A DNA stretch of 64,000 nt, from the NCBI GenBank assembly GCA_965247175.1, contig OZ252006.1, positions 3,720,001-3,784,000 of the forward strand, read 5' to 3'. Shown piece after piece: positions 31,012 to 42,119 of the stretch (the first letter of the stretch is position 1; every line of letters starts with the position of its first letter). Origin of the DNA: JANQMX01 sp965247175 (lineage in GTDB: Bacteria; Pseudomonadota; Alphaproteobacteria; Kiloniellales; DSM-21159). A model generated the notes under the pieces. The model had not been told where the DNA came from and did not search any database. It worked only from the letters and a program-made list of their open reading frames with translations. Both the position numbers and the translations under genes were made by a program.

Positions 31012-31057
31012 TCGTGCATAATTCGCATCAATCAATTGCTTCGTCGATAGTTTATTG

Positions 31058-31071
31058 CGGTCTGCCGACCG
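31058..31071. promoter_or_regulatory. Inverted repeat in the LysR/dehydrogenase divergent promoter
   Basis: CGGTC-TGCC-GACCG lies in the middle of the 121-base divergent intergenic region and is a candidate LysR-regulator site. The ATTGC half-motifs flanking it (31046 and 31093) could also contribute. Position supports it; sequence alone does not prove binding. Confidence 0.4.
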
Positions 31072-31132
31072 GTAGAATTCGGCCTAGTGTTAATTGCAAC
31101 AAGCCGATGAACCGCTTTCGGGAGACTCATTC

Positions 31133-31996
31133 ATGAGCAAGATCGCTTTTCTGGGCCTCGGCGCCATGGGGTCGCGCATGGCGGCGCGCCTGCTGGCGGC
31201 GGGCCACGAGGTCACCGTCTGGAACCGCAGCGCCGAGCGGGCTGCCCCGCTGGTCGATCAAGGCGCCCGAGCCGCCGCCACGCCAGCCGAGGCCACCAAG
31301 GGAGCCGAGGTGGTCCTCGCCATGCTGCGCGACGACGGCGCATCGGAGGCTGTCTGGTGCGACCCCGAGACGGGCGCGGCCGCGGGCATGGCGGAGGGTG
31401 CGCTGGCCATCGAGTGCAGCACCCTGACCGTCGACTGGACGCGCCGTTTGGGCGAGGCGTTAGCCGCGCAGGGCGTCCGCTTGCTCGATGCGCCGCTAGC
31501 CGGCTCCCTGCCGCAAGCGGAAGCGGGCAAGCTGATCTTCTTCGCCGGTGGTGCATCGGTGTCCTTGAAGGCCGCGCGGCCGTTGCTGCTGGCGATGGGG
31601 GCGGCCGTGCATCATGCCGGTGAATCGGTCGGCAACGGCATGGCGATCAAGCTTATTGTCAACGCGCTCTTTGGCCTGCAGGTCGCCGCCGTGGCCGAGC
31701 TCCTCGCGCTCGGCGAGGCCTTGGGCGTGCCCAAGCAAAACGGCGCGGACATCCTCGGCGAGACGCCGGTGCTCAGCCCGGCCGCCAAGGGCGCGGCGGC
31801 GGCCATGGTCGCGCGCGCCTTCGCGCCCATGTTCCCAATCGACCTGGTGGAGAAGGATTTCGGCTATGTCGCGGCGACGGCCGGGGCGGCGGGCGCCGCC
31901 GTGCCGCTGAGCGAGGCGGCGCGGGCGGTCTTCGCCAAGGCCAGGGCCGCCGGCTACGGCGGCGACAACATCACCGGTGTGGCGCAGCTTTACTGA
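31133..31996 (+). CDS. NAD(P)-dependent 3-hydroxyisobutyrate dehydrogenase-family oxidoreductase
   Basis: A 287-residue beta-hydroxyacid dehydrogenase. The nucleotide-binding motif FLGLGAMGSRMAARLLAAG is at residues 5-23, the substrate motif DAPLAGSLPQAEAGKL near 121-136, and the catalytic lysine is in GNGMAIKLIVNALFG (about Lys173). Family members oxidise 3-hydroxyisobutyrate, tartronate semialdehyde or succinic semialdehyde; the exact substrate is not readable. The ATG at 31133 with GGGAG upstream is clear. Likely controlled by the divergent LysR protein. Confidence 0.92.
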   Translation: MSKIAFLGLGAMGSRMAARLLAAGHEVTVWNRSAERAAPLVDQGARAAATPAEATKGAEVVLAMLRDDGASEAVWCDPETGAAAGMAEGALAIECSTLTVDWTRRLGEALAAQGVRLLDAPLAGSLPQAEAGKLIFFAGGASVSLKAARPLLLAMGAAVHHAGESVGNGMAIKLIVNALFGLQVAAVAELLALGEALGVPKQNGADILGETPVLSPAAKGAAAAMVARAFAPMFPIDLVEKDFGYVAATAGAAGAAVPLSEAARAVFAKARAAGYGGDNITGVAQLY

Positions 31997-32042
31997 GAGC
32001 TGAGGCGCAGGCTCGACAGGCAGCCGGCAAGAGGGAGGCCGT

Positions 32043-34172
32043 TCAGCCGCCGGCGGCTGCTGCCGCGTCGCCGTCCTTCTCTTCGTCGCCCAGAGCGGCC
32101 GTCGGCTGCTCGGGTAAGACGCAGCTGACCTCGGTGCCCTCGCCGGGGTGGGAGGCCAGCTCGATGTGCCCGCCGTGCAGCTCGATCAGGCTCTTGACCA
32201 GCGAGAGGCCGAGACCGGCGCCGTGGCCTTGCCCGCGCCCGCCGGCACGCTCGAAGCGGCCGAAGACTCGCGCCTGGTCTTCCTCGGGGATACCGATGCC
32301 GGTGTCGCGCACGGTGAGGTGCAGCGTGCCGTTCTCCCGCCAGGCGCAGACGGTGACCTGGCCGCCGGGCGGCGTGTACTTGAGCGCGTTGGAGACCAGA
32401 TTGAACAGCGCCTGGCGCAGCCGGCGCTCGTCGCAGGTGATGCAGCCGATGTCCTTCGGGCAGTCGATGGCCAGGGCCAGTTGGCGGCTGCGCGCACGCT
32501 CGGCGGCGAGCATCTGGGTCGAGGCCAGAAGCTCCGCGACGTCGACCGAGTCCATCTCGAGCTGCAGGTAGCCGGCTTCGATGGAAGCGAGGTCGAGGAT
32601 GTCGTTGATCAGGGCCATCAGTTGATCGGAAGATTTGACGATGGCCTCGGCGTACTCCTTCTGCCGCTCGCTCAGGCTGCCGTAGTACTCGTTGCCGAGG
32701 ATCTCGGCGAAGCCGGTGATGGCGTTGAGCGGCGTGCGCAGCTCGTAGGAGATGTTGGCGATGAACTCCGACTTCAGGCGGTCCGCCGTCTCCAGTGCCT
32801 CGTTGCGCTCACGCAGGGCACGCTCGACCTGGATGGTGTCGCTGATGTCGACATAGGTGAAGAGGCTGGCACCGTCGGGCAGCGGCACCTGGGTCCACTC
32901 GATCGCGCGGCCGTCGGTCAGATCGAAGCGCCCGCGGCCTTCCTTGGCCTCGCTGGCCCCGGCCACCAGGCGTGACCGGTAGTCGTCCCAGCGGTCGTCG
33001 GGCACGCCGAGCAGGTCCTGATTGCCCTCGATCAGCTGGCGAACGTGCGGCTCACCCTCCAGCGCCTGCGGGGCGAAGCCCCAGATCTCGCGGTAGGGCG
33101 GGTTGTGCAGCTTTAGCCGGCCGTCGGCGCCGAACACGGCGACACCTTCATAGAGCTTGTCGAGCGTTTCCCGCTGCACCGCCACCAGGGTGTTGTAGGT
33201 GCGCTCGAGATACAGCAGGTCGGTGACGTCCTCGAAGGTGAAGAGCGTGCCGCCCAATGGGTGGGGCGTGGTCGTGGTGCGGATGGTGGAGCCGTCCGGG
33301 AGATGCAGCAGCTCTTCCTTCGGCTCGATCAGGTTCTGGATGCCGCGCAAGTTCTGGCGCCGGTACTCGGCGAAATCCGCCTGCTCGGGAAGGCGCCGGC
33401 GCTCCCTGAGATAATCCCAGACCTCGGTCAGCATGGGCTGGGTGGCGAGAAAGCCCTCGTCGATCTCCCACAGCCGGATGTAGGCGGCGTTGGCGAAGAC
33501 CAGCCGCAGCTCCGGATCGGTCATGGCGATGGCCACGTCCAGGTTCTCCAACACCTCGCGGTGCGCGTCGACGTGGCGCTTCAGCTCGGCGCTGCGCTCT
33601 TCCAGCTCGGTGAGGTCCCGGGCAATGCCGAGCTGGCCGCCGCCCGGCAGGGGGCATTCGCTGATCTCGAACAGACGCCGCTCGCCGTTGGTGACGGCGT
33701 GGACGCGCAGGCTCTGCACGGCGTCTTCCTGGTGCGCCCGGGCGGCCAGGTTCTTGAGCTTCAGGCGGCCGCTGCCTTCCGGCAGCTCGGCCTGCTGCTT
33801 GCGGGCCTCCTCAGCGCTCATGCCGACAGCGGCCAGATGGGTGCTGTTGAAGTCGGCGAGGCTCAGCGTCTCGTCGCGGATCCAGATGGGCAGCGGCAGC
33901 TGGTCGATGGCGGCGCGGTAGCGTTGCGCCTTGTCCTCGGCCTCGCCGAGGGAGGCGGAAAGGCGGTCGCGTTCGCTTTCCGACTTGCTTTGGGCGGCTT
34001 GCGCCGCCTCGAGCGCGGTCGCGCTCTCCGCGCTGGCCTGCTCCGCGTCGCTGAGCGCGTCCTCGGCCGCCTCGCGGGCCCGGCGCTGGCTCAAGGCAAA
34101 GATCACCGCCGCCCCCGACAGGAGGATCGAAGCGGCCGTCAGGCCTATGAGCAGACTATTCACCGCAGCCAA
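32043..34172 (-). CDS. divL: DivL-like PAS-domain pseudokinase (tyrosine in place of the phospho-histidine)
   Basis: A 709-residue protein: one N-terminal membrane helix (about 5-27), an alanine/glutamate coiled coil (30-88), three to four PAS-like units (85-190, 205-320, 335-450), then HisKA and HATPase domains. The phosphoacceptor box reads FIANISYELRTPLNAITGFAE, so Tyr476 replaces the histidine, exactly the hallmark of Caulobacter DivL. The ATPase motifs FNLVSNALKYTPPGG, VRDTGIGIPEED and GLGLSLVKSLIELHGG are intact. DivL controls CckA and CtrA through DivK binding. The start is a TTG; GTG at 34163 is an alternative. It neighbours ahcY, as in other alphaproteobacteria (recalled). Confidence 0.9.
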   Translation of the reverse strand: MAAVNSLLIGLTAASILLSGAAVIFALSQRRAREAAEDALSDAEQASAESATALEAAQAAQSKSESERDRLSASLGEAEDKAQRYRAAIDQLPLPIWIRDETLSLADFNSTHLAAVGMSAEEARKQQAELPEGSGRLKLKNLAARAHQEDAVQSLRVHAVTNGERRLFEISECPLPGGGQLGIARDLTELEERSAELKRHVDAHREVLENLDVAIAMTDPELRLVFANAAYIRLWEIDEGFLATQPMLTEVWDYLRERRRLPEQADFAEYRRQNLRGIQNLIEPKEELLHLPDGSTIRTTTTPHPLGGTLFTFEDVTDLLYLERTYNTLVAVQRETLDKLYEGVAVFGADGRLKLHNPPYREIWGFAPQALEGEPHVRQLIEGNQDLLGVPDDRWDDYRSRLVAGASEAKEGRGRFDLTDGRAIEWTQVPLPDGASLFTYVDISDTIQVERALRERNEALETADRLKSEFIANISYELRTPLNAITGFAEILGNEYYGSLSERQKEYAEAIVKSSDQLMALINDILDLASIEAGYLQLEMDSVDVAELLASTQMLAAERARSRQLALAIDCPKDIGCITCDERRLRQALFNLVSNALKYTPPGGQVTVCAWRENGTLHLTVRDTGIGIPEEDQARVFGRFERAGGRGQGHGAGLGLSLVKSLIELHGGHIELASHPGEGTEVSCVLPEQPTAALGDEEKDGDAAAAAGG

Positions 34173-34216
34173 ATACCAAGCCGGATTCTGGAATAGTTAA
34201 CTCCTGGCCCGGCAAA

Positions 34217-34229
34217 GGTTAATTTAACC
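34217..34229. promoter_or_regulatory. GGTTAA-T-TTAACC palindrome upstream of divL
   Basis: A perfect six-base inverted repeat 45 bases before the divL start, with a GTTAAC at 34197. TTAACC resembles half of the CtrA recognition sequence (TTAA-N7-TTAA), but the spacing here is one base, so a standard CtrA site is not present. Another factor could use it. Confidence 0.35.
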
Positions 34230-34371
34230 CTAAAGCATCGCGGCTTGGAACAATTTAGATGGCCGGACGGGGTAAACCGTCCGATCCAGGCCAGATCGTG
34301 CGGCTCTGCGGCCACCGGCGCCCCGGCGCATGACATCCTGATCGATCGCGCCGGGGATAGCTGCGCCGGGC

Positions 34372-35772
34372 CTAGTAGCGGTAGTGCTCGGGCTTGAACG
34401 GCCCGTTCTCTTCGACCCCGATGTAGGCCGCCTGCTCGCGCGACAGGGCGCTCAGCTTGACGCCGATTTTCTCGAGGTGCAGGCGGGCGACCTTCTCGTC
34501 CAGGTGCTTGGGCAGGATGTAGACCTCCTTGCCATAGTTGGCACCGTTGGCCCACAGCTCCATCTGCGCGATCACCTGGTTGGTGAAGGAGGCGCTCATC
34601 ACGAAGCTCGGGTGGCCGGTGGCGCAGCCCAGATTGACCAGGCGGCCTTCGGCCAAGAGCACGATCTTCTTGCCGTCGGGGAACTCGATCTCGTCGACCT
34701 GGGGCTTGATGTTGTCCCACTTTAGGTTCTTCAGGGCGGCGACCTGAATCTCGTTATCGAAGTGGCCGATGTTGCAGACGATCGCCCCGTCCTTCATGTC
34801 GCGCATGTGGTCGATGGTGACGATGTCCTTGTTGCCCGTGGCGGTGACGAAGATGTCGGCCCGCGGCGCGGCATCCTCCATGGTCACCACCTCGTAGCCT
34901 TCCATGGCTGCCTGCAGGGCGCAGATCGGGTCGACCTCGCTGACCAGCACGCGCGCACCGGCATTGCGTAGAGAGTCGGCGGAGCCCTTGCCGACATCGC
35001 CGTAGCCCGCGACCATGGCCACCTTGCCGGCCATCATCACGTCGGTGGCGCGTCGGATGGCGTCCACCAGGGACTCGCGGCAGCCGTACTTGTTGTCGAA
35101 CTTCGACTTGGTGACCGAGTCGTTCACGTTGATGGCGGGGAAGGGTAGGCGCCCCTCGGACTGCAGCTGATAGAGCCGGTTGACGCCGGTGGTGGTTTCC
35201 TCGGTCACGCCGCGGACCTCGGCAAAGGCCTTGCCGTACCAGCCCGGCTGCTCGGCGACGCGCTTCTTGATGGAGGCGAAGAGCGCCTCTTCTTCCTCGC
35301 TCTTCGGCTCGCCCAGCGCATTCGGGTCCTGCTCGACCTTGGCGCCGAGGTCGAGCAGCATGGTGGCGTCGCCGCCGTCGTCGAGGATCATGTTGGCGCT
35401 GCCACCGTCATCCCACTCGAAGATCTTGTGGGTGAAGGCCCAGTACTCGTCCAGGGTCTCGCCCTTGTAGGCGAAGACCGGGGTCCCGCCGGCCGCGATG
35501 GCGGCGGCAGCATGGTCCTGGGTCGAGTAGATGTTGCAGGAGGCCCAGCGCACGTCCGCGCCGAGCGCCTTCAGCGTCTCGATCAGGACCGCCGTCTGGA
35601 TGGTCATGTGCAGCGAGCCGGCGATGCGCGCACCTGCCAGCGGCTGGGTGGCGCCGTACTCCTCGCGCAGGGCCATCAGCCCGGGCATCTCCTTCTCGGC
35701 GATGGCGATTTCCTTGCGACCATAGTCGGCCTGGGCAATGTCGCGGACGTAGTAGTCGTTGGCGGCGGTCAT
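34372..35772 (-). CDS. ahcY: Adenosylhomocysteinase
   Basis: A 466-residue enzyme that splits S-adenosylhomocysteine to homocysteine and adenosine, closing the methylation cycle. Visible motifs are GSLHMTIQTAVLIETLKALG, CNIYSTQDHAAAAIA, the NAD site VAGYGDVGKGSADSLRNAG and the C-terminal KPEHYRY. The start at 35772 (MTAANDYYVRDIA) has GGAG upstream; the frame is open further but is not protein-like. I looked for a SAH riboswitch in the 273-base divergent gap (35773-36045) and recognised none. Confidence 0.97.
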   Translation of the reverse strand: MTAANDYYVRDIAQADYGRKEIAIAEKEMPGLMALREEYGATQPLAGARIAGSLHMTIQTAVLIETLKALGADVRWASCNIYSTQDHAAAAIAAGGTPVFAYKGETLDEYWAFTHKIFEWDDGGSANMILDDGGDATMLLDLGAKVEQDPNALGEPKSEEEEALFASIKKRVAEQPGWYGKAFAEVRGVTEETTTGVNRLYQLQSEGRLPFPAINVNDSVTKSKFDNKYGCRESLVDAIRRATDVMMAGKVAMVAGYGDVGKGSADSLRNAGARVLVSEVDPICALQAAMEGYEVVTMEDAAPRADIFVTATGNKDIVTIDHMRDMKDGAIVCNIGHFDNEIQVAALKNLKWDNIKPQVDEIEFPDGKKIVLLAEGRLVNLGCATGHPSFVMSASFTNQVIAQMELWANGANYGKEVYILPKHLDEKVARLHLEKIGVKLSALSREQAAYIGVEENGPFKPEHYRY

Positions 35773-36009
35773 GCGCGCTCCGTTCGGCTGTTCGACTCTG
35801 CTGTGGAGGAATTCTCGGCGCCGATCTAGCAGGCACCGCGAGCGGGCGCAACACCATGAGACGAAAGGCTCACACAGCCAACAGCCCGGACGTTGGGCGG
35901 CCGCTGTCTGCGATGTTGTCCGACACAGATTCACCGGCTTTTCCCTCACTGTGACGAGGTCACCAACGTTGATTTCCTGCCGCCCGCCCGCAGGGGTGCG
36001 CGCCCGCTG

Positions 36010-36045
36010 TTGACAAAGAAATGAATCTGAATTCATATTCATTTC
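36010..36045 (+). promoter_or_regulatory. Promoter and probable self-operator of the tetR-aidB-lysE operon
   Basis: TTGACA (36010-36015) is a consensus -35 box. About 18 bases downstream CATATT (36034-36039) is a fair -10 box, which would start transcription at or within a base or two of the TetR ATG (36046). Between them ATGAAT-CTGA-ATTCAT (36021-36036) is a perfect inverted repeat, with a further ATTCAT directly after it. An operator across the spacer and -10 box fits TetR self-repression. No Shine-Dalgarno sequence precedes the ATG. Confidence 0.65.
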
Positions 36046-36681
36046 ATGAAGACATCGAACCGACCGGAGCGCCGGAAGGCCGAGTTTCTCGCGGCCGCGC
36101 GGCGCATCGTCCGCGACAGCGGGTTTCGGGAACTGCAGATGGCGACGGTCGCTGCGGGCGCGGGGGTCGCGGTCGGAACGATCTATCGCTACTTCCCCTC
36201 CAAAGCCGAGCTTTGCGCGGCTCTCGTCGCGAGCGTGTCGCAACGCGAGCTCGACGTCATGACGGCGATTGCCGATGGCGACGGTTCCGCCGATGAGCGC
36301 CTGCGCGGGGCGGTCGAGACGTTCTCGGCGCGCGCCTTTCGCTCAGGTCGTCTGGCCTACGCGATGATCGCCGAGCCGGTGGATCCCGCCGTCGAGGACA
36401 TGCGGCTGCGCTACCGGGCGGATATCAGCCGCCTGCTCTGTCGCCTGCTGATCGAGGGCGTCGCGGAAGGAACGCTGTCGCTGCAGCATCCCGAGACGGC
36501 GAGCGCCTGCATCACCGGCGCCTTCATGGAGGGCGTGATCGGCCCCCTGGCACCCGGTGAGGACGCGACGGCCGCCGAGATTGCAGACGCCGTCGCGCAG
36601 ATCGGCGACTGCTGCCTGACCGGCGTGGCCGGGTCCAACGTGGTCCGCCTGGATGCCAAAGACGCAAGAGGACGCAGATGA
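36046..36681 (+). CDS. TetR-family transcriptional regulator
   Basis: A 211-residue regulator with the TetR helix-turn-helix in residues 8-55 (FLAAARRIVRDSG ... VAAGAGVAVGTIYRYFPSKAEL) and a variable ligand-binding C-terminal part. Its stop overlaps the start of the AidB-like gene (ATGA), so it is the first gene of a three-gene operon with aidB and lysE, which it presumably represses. The ligand may be an acyl-CoA or a substrate of the LysE exporter (inference). The transcript may be leaderless, as argued for the promoter. Confidence 0.93.
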   Translation: MKTSNRPERRKAEFLAAARRIVRDSGFRELQMATVAAGAGVAVGTIYRYFPSKAELCAALVASVSQRELDVMTAIADGDGSADERLRGAVETFSARAFRSGRLAYAMIAEPVDPAVEDMRLRYRADISRLLCRLLIEGVAEGTLSLQHPETASACITGAFMEGVIGPLAPGEDATAAEIADAVAQIGDCCLTGVAGSNVVRLDAKDARGRR

Positions 36682-38366
36682 CGATCACCACGGAGAGGCA
36701 AGCGCCGGTCACGGGCTTCCACACGCACGAGGTCTACAATCAGCCGGGAGATCTGGCCGACTACGATCCCTTCGGCGGCGATCGCGTCCTGCGCGCCGCC
36801 GTTGCGGCGTTCGGTGCCGAATGGGCCGAAGATCGCCTCGAAAAGGCGGGGACGCTGATCGGCTCGGCCGAGGTGCAGACGCTGGCGCGGCAGGCGAACA
36901 AGGTGACTCCCGAACTCGTCAGCCACGACCGCTTCGGCAATCGCGTCGACGAGATCGAGTTCCATCCGGCCTGGCACCGGCTGATGACCTTGGGCCTGGA
37001 GACCGAGACCCACTCGCTGGCCTGGACGACGCGCCGTTCGGGCGCCCATGTCGCGCGGGCCGCTCTCTCTTATCTCTGGAATCAAGGTGAGAACGGCATC
37101 TGCTGCCCGATCGGCATGACCTTCGCCTCGGTCGCGGCATTGCGCCACGCTCCCGAGATCGCGGCCTATTGGGAACCGCGCATTCTCCGAAACGCCTACG
37201 ATCCCCGGCCGCTGCCAGCGGAGAGCAAAGCGGGGCTGACCGTCGGCATGGCGATGACCGAGAAGCAGGGCGGTTCCGATCTTCGACGGACCCAGACGAT
37301 CGCGCGACCGACCGGCGCCGCCGGAGCGCTCGAGCCCACGCATCTCCTGACCGGTCACAAGTGGTTCTTCTCGGTCCCCCAGTCCGACCTCTTCTTGACC
37401 CTCGCACAGACCGACAAAGGGGTTTCCTGTTTCCTTGCGCGGGGATGGCGGCGCGACGGCGCGCGCAACCAGCTGCAGATCCAACGCTTGAAGGACAAGT
37501 GCGGGAACAAATCCAACGCTTCCTCCGAGGTCGAGTTCCGCGATCTGGAGGCAATGCTGATCGGTCAAGAGGGCCGCGGGATCCGGGCTATCATCGAGAT
37601 GGCGCATCTTACGCGCCTCGATTTTGCCGTGGGGTCGGCCGGCCTGATGCGCCAGGCCCTCAGTCAGGCGATCCACCATACGACGAACCGGACCGCCTTT
37701 CAGCGCCGCCTCATCGATCTGCCGATCATGCGGAATGTGATCGGGGATCTGGCGCTGGAAAGCGCGGCGATGACCTGGATGACGCTCCGCCTGGCCGCCA
37801 CGCTCGACCGGGAGGCGGACAGCGAGGCCGAGCGCCTGCTGGGCCGTATCGCGACTCCGGTGGCGAAGTACTGGGTCTGCAAGCGGGCGCCGGGCTTTGT
37901 CGCCGAAGCCCTGGAATGCCATGGCGGCAACGGCTTTATCGAAAACCACCTGATGGCGCGCCTCTATCGCGAAGCACCGCTGAATGGAATTTGGGAAGGC
38001 ACCGGCAACGTGATCTGCCTCGACGTGGTTCGGGCGATCCAACGCCAGCCGGAGACGGTCGACGCGTTTCTCGATGAGGTGAGGCAGGCCGCCGGCGAGC
38101 CTGCCCTGGACCAAGCCGTCGCGGCCTTGGAGCCGCTGTTGCGTGAGCTGCCGACCCAGGAAGGCATGGCACGGCTGGCCGTCGAGCGGATGGCCACGGT
38201 CCTGCAAGCAAGCCTCATGGTGCGCCATGCCCCCTCCGCCCATGCCGACGCCTTCCTGGAACGGCGCCTTCGCAGCGCCGGTCTCGCCGCCAGCCACGGG
38301 CACTATGGGGCTGGCCCGGCCATGAGCCCCTCGGCGGATCTGATCGAACATGCGTCCGTCTCATGA
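36678..38366 (+). CDS. AidB-like acyl-CoA dehydrogenase
   Basis: A 562-residue flavoprotein of the AidB branch: the N-terminal block THEVYNQPGDLADYDPF, the FAD loop GMAMTEKQGGSDLRR, SRxx-type middle domain segment HKWFFSVPQSDLFL, and the C-terminal ECHGGNGFIE...YREAPLNGIWEGTGNV. E. coli AidB belongs to the adaptive response to alkylation, binding DNA; other members oxidise acyl-CoAs. No adaptive-response (ada) gene is nearby, and the TetR partner differs from the E. coli setting, so a metabolic role is possible. Overlaps both neighbours by four bases. Confidence 0.92.
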   Translation: MTITTERQAPVTGFHTHEVYNQPGDLADYDPFGGDRVLRAAVAAFGAEWAEDRLEKAGTLIGSAEVQTLARQANKVTPELVSHDRFGNRVDEIEFHPAWHRLMTLGLETETHSLAWTTRRSGAHVARAALSYLWNQGENGICCPIGMTFASVAALRHAPEIAAYWEPRILRNAYDPRPLPAESKAGLTVGMAMTEKQGGSDLRRTQTIARPTGAAGALEPTHLLTGHKWFFSVPQSDLFLTLAQTDKGVSCFLARGWRRDGARNQLQIQRLKDKCGNKSNASSEVEFRDLEAMLIGQEGRGIRAIIEMAHLTRLDFAVGSAGLMRQALSQAIHHTTNRTAFQRRLIDLPIMRNVIGDLALESAAMTWMTLRLAATLDREADSEAERLLGRIATPVAKYWVCKRAPGFVAEALECHGGNGFIENHLMARLYREAPLNGIWEGTGNVICLDVVRAIQRQPETVDAFLDEVRQAAGEPALDQAVAALEPLLRELPTQEGMARLAVERMATVLQASLMVRHAPSAHADAFLERRLRSAGLAASHGHYGAGPAMSPSADLIEHASVS

Positions 38367-38980
38367 GCGGCCAGGCGCTGATGCTGTTCGCTTTGACGGC
38401 ATTGCCGCTGATCTGCACGCCCGGCCCCGACATCTTGTTCGTCGCTGCGCAGTCCGTTCGCGGTAAGCGGTCGGAGAGCCTGCGCGCGCTGCTCGGCGTC
38501 CTCAGCGGCTATCTGGCACACGCCGTCCTGGCCAGTCTCGGCGTTGCCGCCATCGTCGCCAGCTCACCGCTTCTGTTCGAAGCAATCCGATGGCTTGGCT
38601 TCGCCTATCTGCTGTTCTTGGCGGTGCAGATGATGCGGGCCGCTTTCACTGTGCGCGCAGCTTTTGCGATCGGCGACGGCGGGAAAGCCTCGCTGGCGAA
38701 GGGCTTTCTCACCAGCTTTCTCAATCCAAAGGGTCTGCTGCTGTTTCTCTCCATCCTGCCGCAGTTCATCGACCCTGCCGGACCCGTGGCCGCTCAAGCT
38801 CTGGCCCTTTCCGGCGTGTTCATCCTGCTCTGCGCTCTCGTGTACGGGACGGTGGGCTGGCTCGCCGGGCTGGCAGGCCGACGGGCGGCCGTTACGTCCG
38901 TCGGACAGCGATGGCTGAACGGCGTTGCCGGCTGCCTGCTTGGTTTGGCGGCCGGACAGCTCGCCCTGACCCAGCGCTAG
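38363..38980 (+). CDS. LysE/RhtB-family exporter
   Basis: A 205-residue inner-membrane protein with about six helices. The family signature is the N-terminal CTPGPDILFVAAQSV and the later FLTSFLNPKGLLLFLSILPQF. Members export amino acids or related metabolites by proton exchange. Its ATG overlaps the aidB-like stop (ATGA), so it is co-translated with that gene under TetR control. The exported compound is unknown. Confidence 0.92.
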   Translation: MSGQALMLFALTALPLICTPGPDILFVAAQSVRGKRSESLRALLGVLSGYLAHAVLASLGVAAIVASSPLLFEAIRWLGFAYLLFLAVQMMRAAFTVRAAFAIGDGGKASLAKGFLTSFLNPKGLLLFLSILPQFIDPAGPVAAQALALSGVFILLCALVYGTVGWLAGLAGRRAAVTSVGQRWLNGVAGCLLGLAAGQLALTQR

Positions 38981-39250
38981 GTGCCCGCTCGATGAGGCTT
39001 TGCCGTAGCGCGTGTATCTTAGATTGCGGTTGGCGGTGAATGGCAGCGCCCGCGCTTGACGCCTCGGCCCGAATACACTTACCTGACAGAGGTTTCGACC
39101 GTTCCGGCCGTCGGAGAGGGCGGCCGCGCAAGAAGGGCGGCGGGACACAGACATAAGGGAGGCGCCTTCGGCAAGGCCGAAGCGGCGGAACGCTTGGGCG
39201 GGCCGCCGGGCGAAATGCCAGCTGCGATCTCCTCTTGAGGGCGGTTGGCG
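38981..39250. other. 270-base gap before the acyl-CoA ligase operon
   Basis: No gene is recognised. TTGACG at 39056 and TACACT at 39074 look like promoter boxes, but the 12-base spacing is too short. A perfect hairpin CTTCGGC-AAG-GCCGAAG lies at 39166-39182, in the likely leader of the acyl-CoA ligase mRNA. Promoter position for the operon remains undetermined. Confidence 0.4.
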
Positions 39251-41208
<1,958 letters not shown>

Positions 41209-41212
<4 letters not shown>

Positions 41213-42066
41213 ACGACGTTATAGTGGACCAGGCCCCGATGACGAGCGAGCTGAGTACCGATCAGAGCGGCGGACCAGTCACGGGGCCGCGCCTGTTCAA
41301 CGAGGTGCTGCTCGAGGTCAACAACGTCTCGCTGTCCTTCGGCGGCGTGAAGGCGCTGAGCGACATCTCCTTCGACATCAAGAAGGGGGAGGTCCGGGCC
41401 ATCATCGGGCCCAACGGTGCCGGCAAGTCCTCGATGCTGAACTGCATCAACGGCTTCTATCACCCGCAGGAAGGCACCATCACCTATAAGGGCAAGGAGC
41501 GGCGGCAGATGCGCCCGCACGAGGCGGCCAAGACCGGCATCGCCCGCACCTTCCAGAACATCGCGCTGTTCCGCGGCATGAGCACGCTCGACAACATCAT
41601 GACCGGGCGGCTCCTGAAGATGAAAAGCAACCTCTTCTGGCAGGCGCTCTATTGGGGGCCGAACCTCAAGGAAGAGAACGAGCACCGGGAGAAGGTCGAG
41701 CACATCATCGACTTCCTGGAGATTCAGGACATCCGCAAGACGCCGGTCGGGCGCCTGCCTTACGGCCTGCAGAAGCGCGTCGAGCTCGGCCGGGCGCTTG
41801 CCATGGAGCCGGAGCTGCTGCTGCTCGACGAGCCGATGGCCGGCATGAACGTCGAGGAGAAGGAGGACATGTGCCGCTTCGTGCTCGACGTGAACGACCA
41901 GTTCGGCACCACCATCGCCCTGATCGAGCACGACATGGGCGTTGTGATGGACATTTCAGATCGCGTGGTGGTGCTCGACTACGGCCGCAAGCTGGCCGAC
42001 GGCACCCCCGACGAAGTGCGCAGCAACCAGGACGTGATCGACGCCTACCTCGGCGTCAGTCATTGA
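41209..42066 (+). CDS. Branched-chain-type ABC transporter ATPase (LivG-like)
   Basis: A 285-residue ATPase with Walker A IGPNGAGKSS (66-75), the LivG-specific TFQNIALFRGMS, signature YGLQKRVELGRAL and Walker B LLLLDEPMAGMN. An extra 30-residue N-terminal segment precedes the usual fold. It is coupled by a four-base overlap to the acyl-CoA ligase. With the LivF-like ATPase at 45697 it should power the LivH/LivM-like permease pair. Confidence 0.94.
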
Positions 42067-42119
42067 ACCGCGGGGCACCGGGCAAGACAGCGGCGATAGG
42101 ATAGGGAGCGAAAACGACG

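Noticed and set aside
34197..34229. CtrA binding site upstream of divL
   Set aside because: TTAA elements are present but not spaced by seven bases; only a one-base-spaced palindrome is found, so a standard site is not supported.
35773..36045. Possible SAH or SAM riboswitch upstream of ahcY
   Set aside because: I looked for conserved riboswitch cores on the minus strand and saw none; only a GGAG ribosome site near the start is evident.
39056..39079. TTGACG/TACACT promoter for the acyl-CoA ligase operon
   Set aside because: The spacer is only 12 bases, too short for a sigma-70 promoter.
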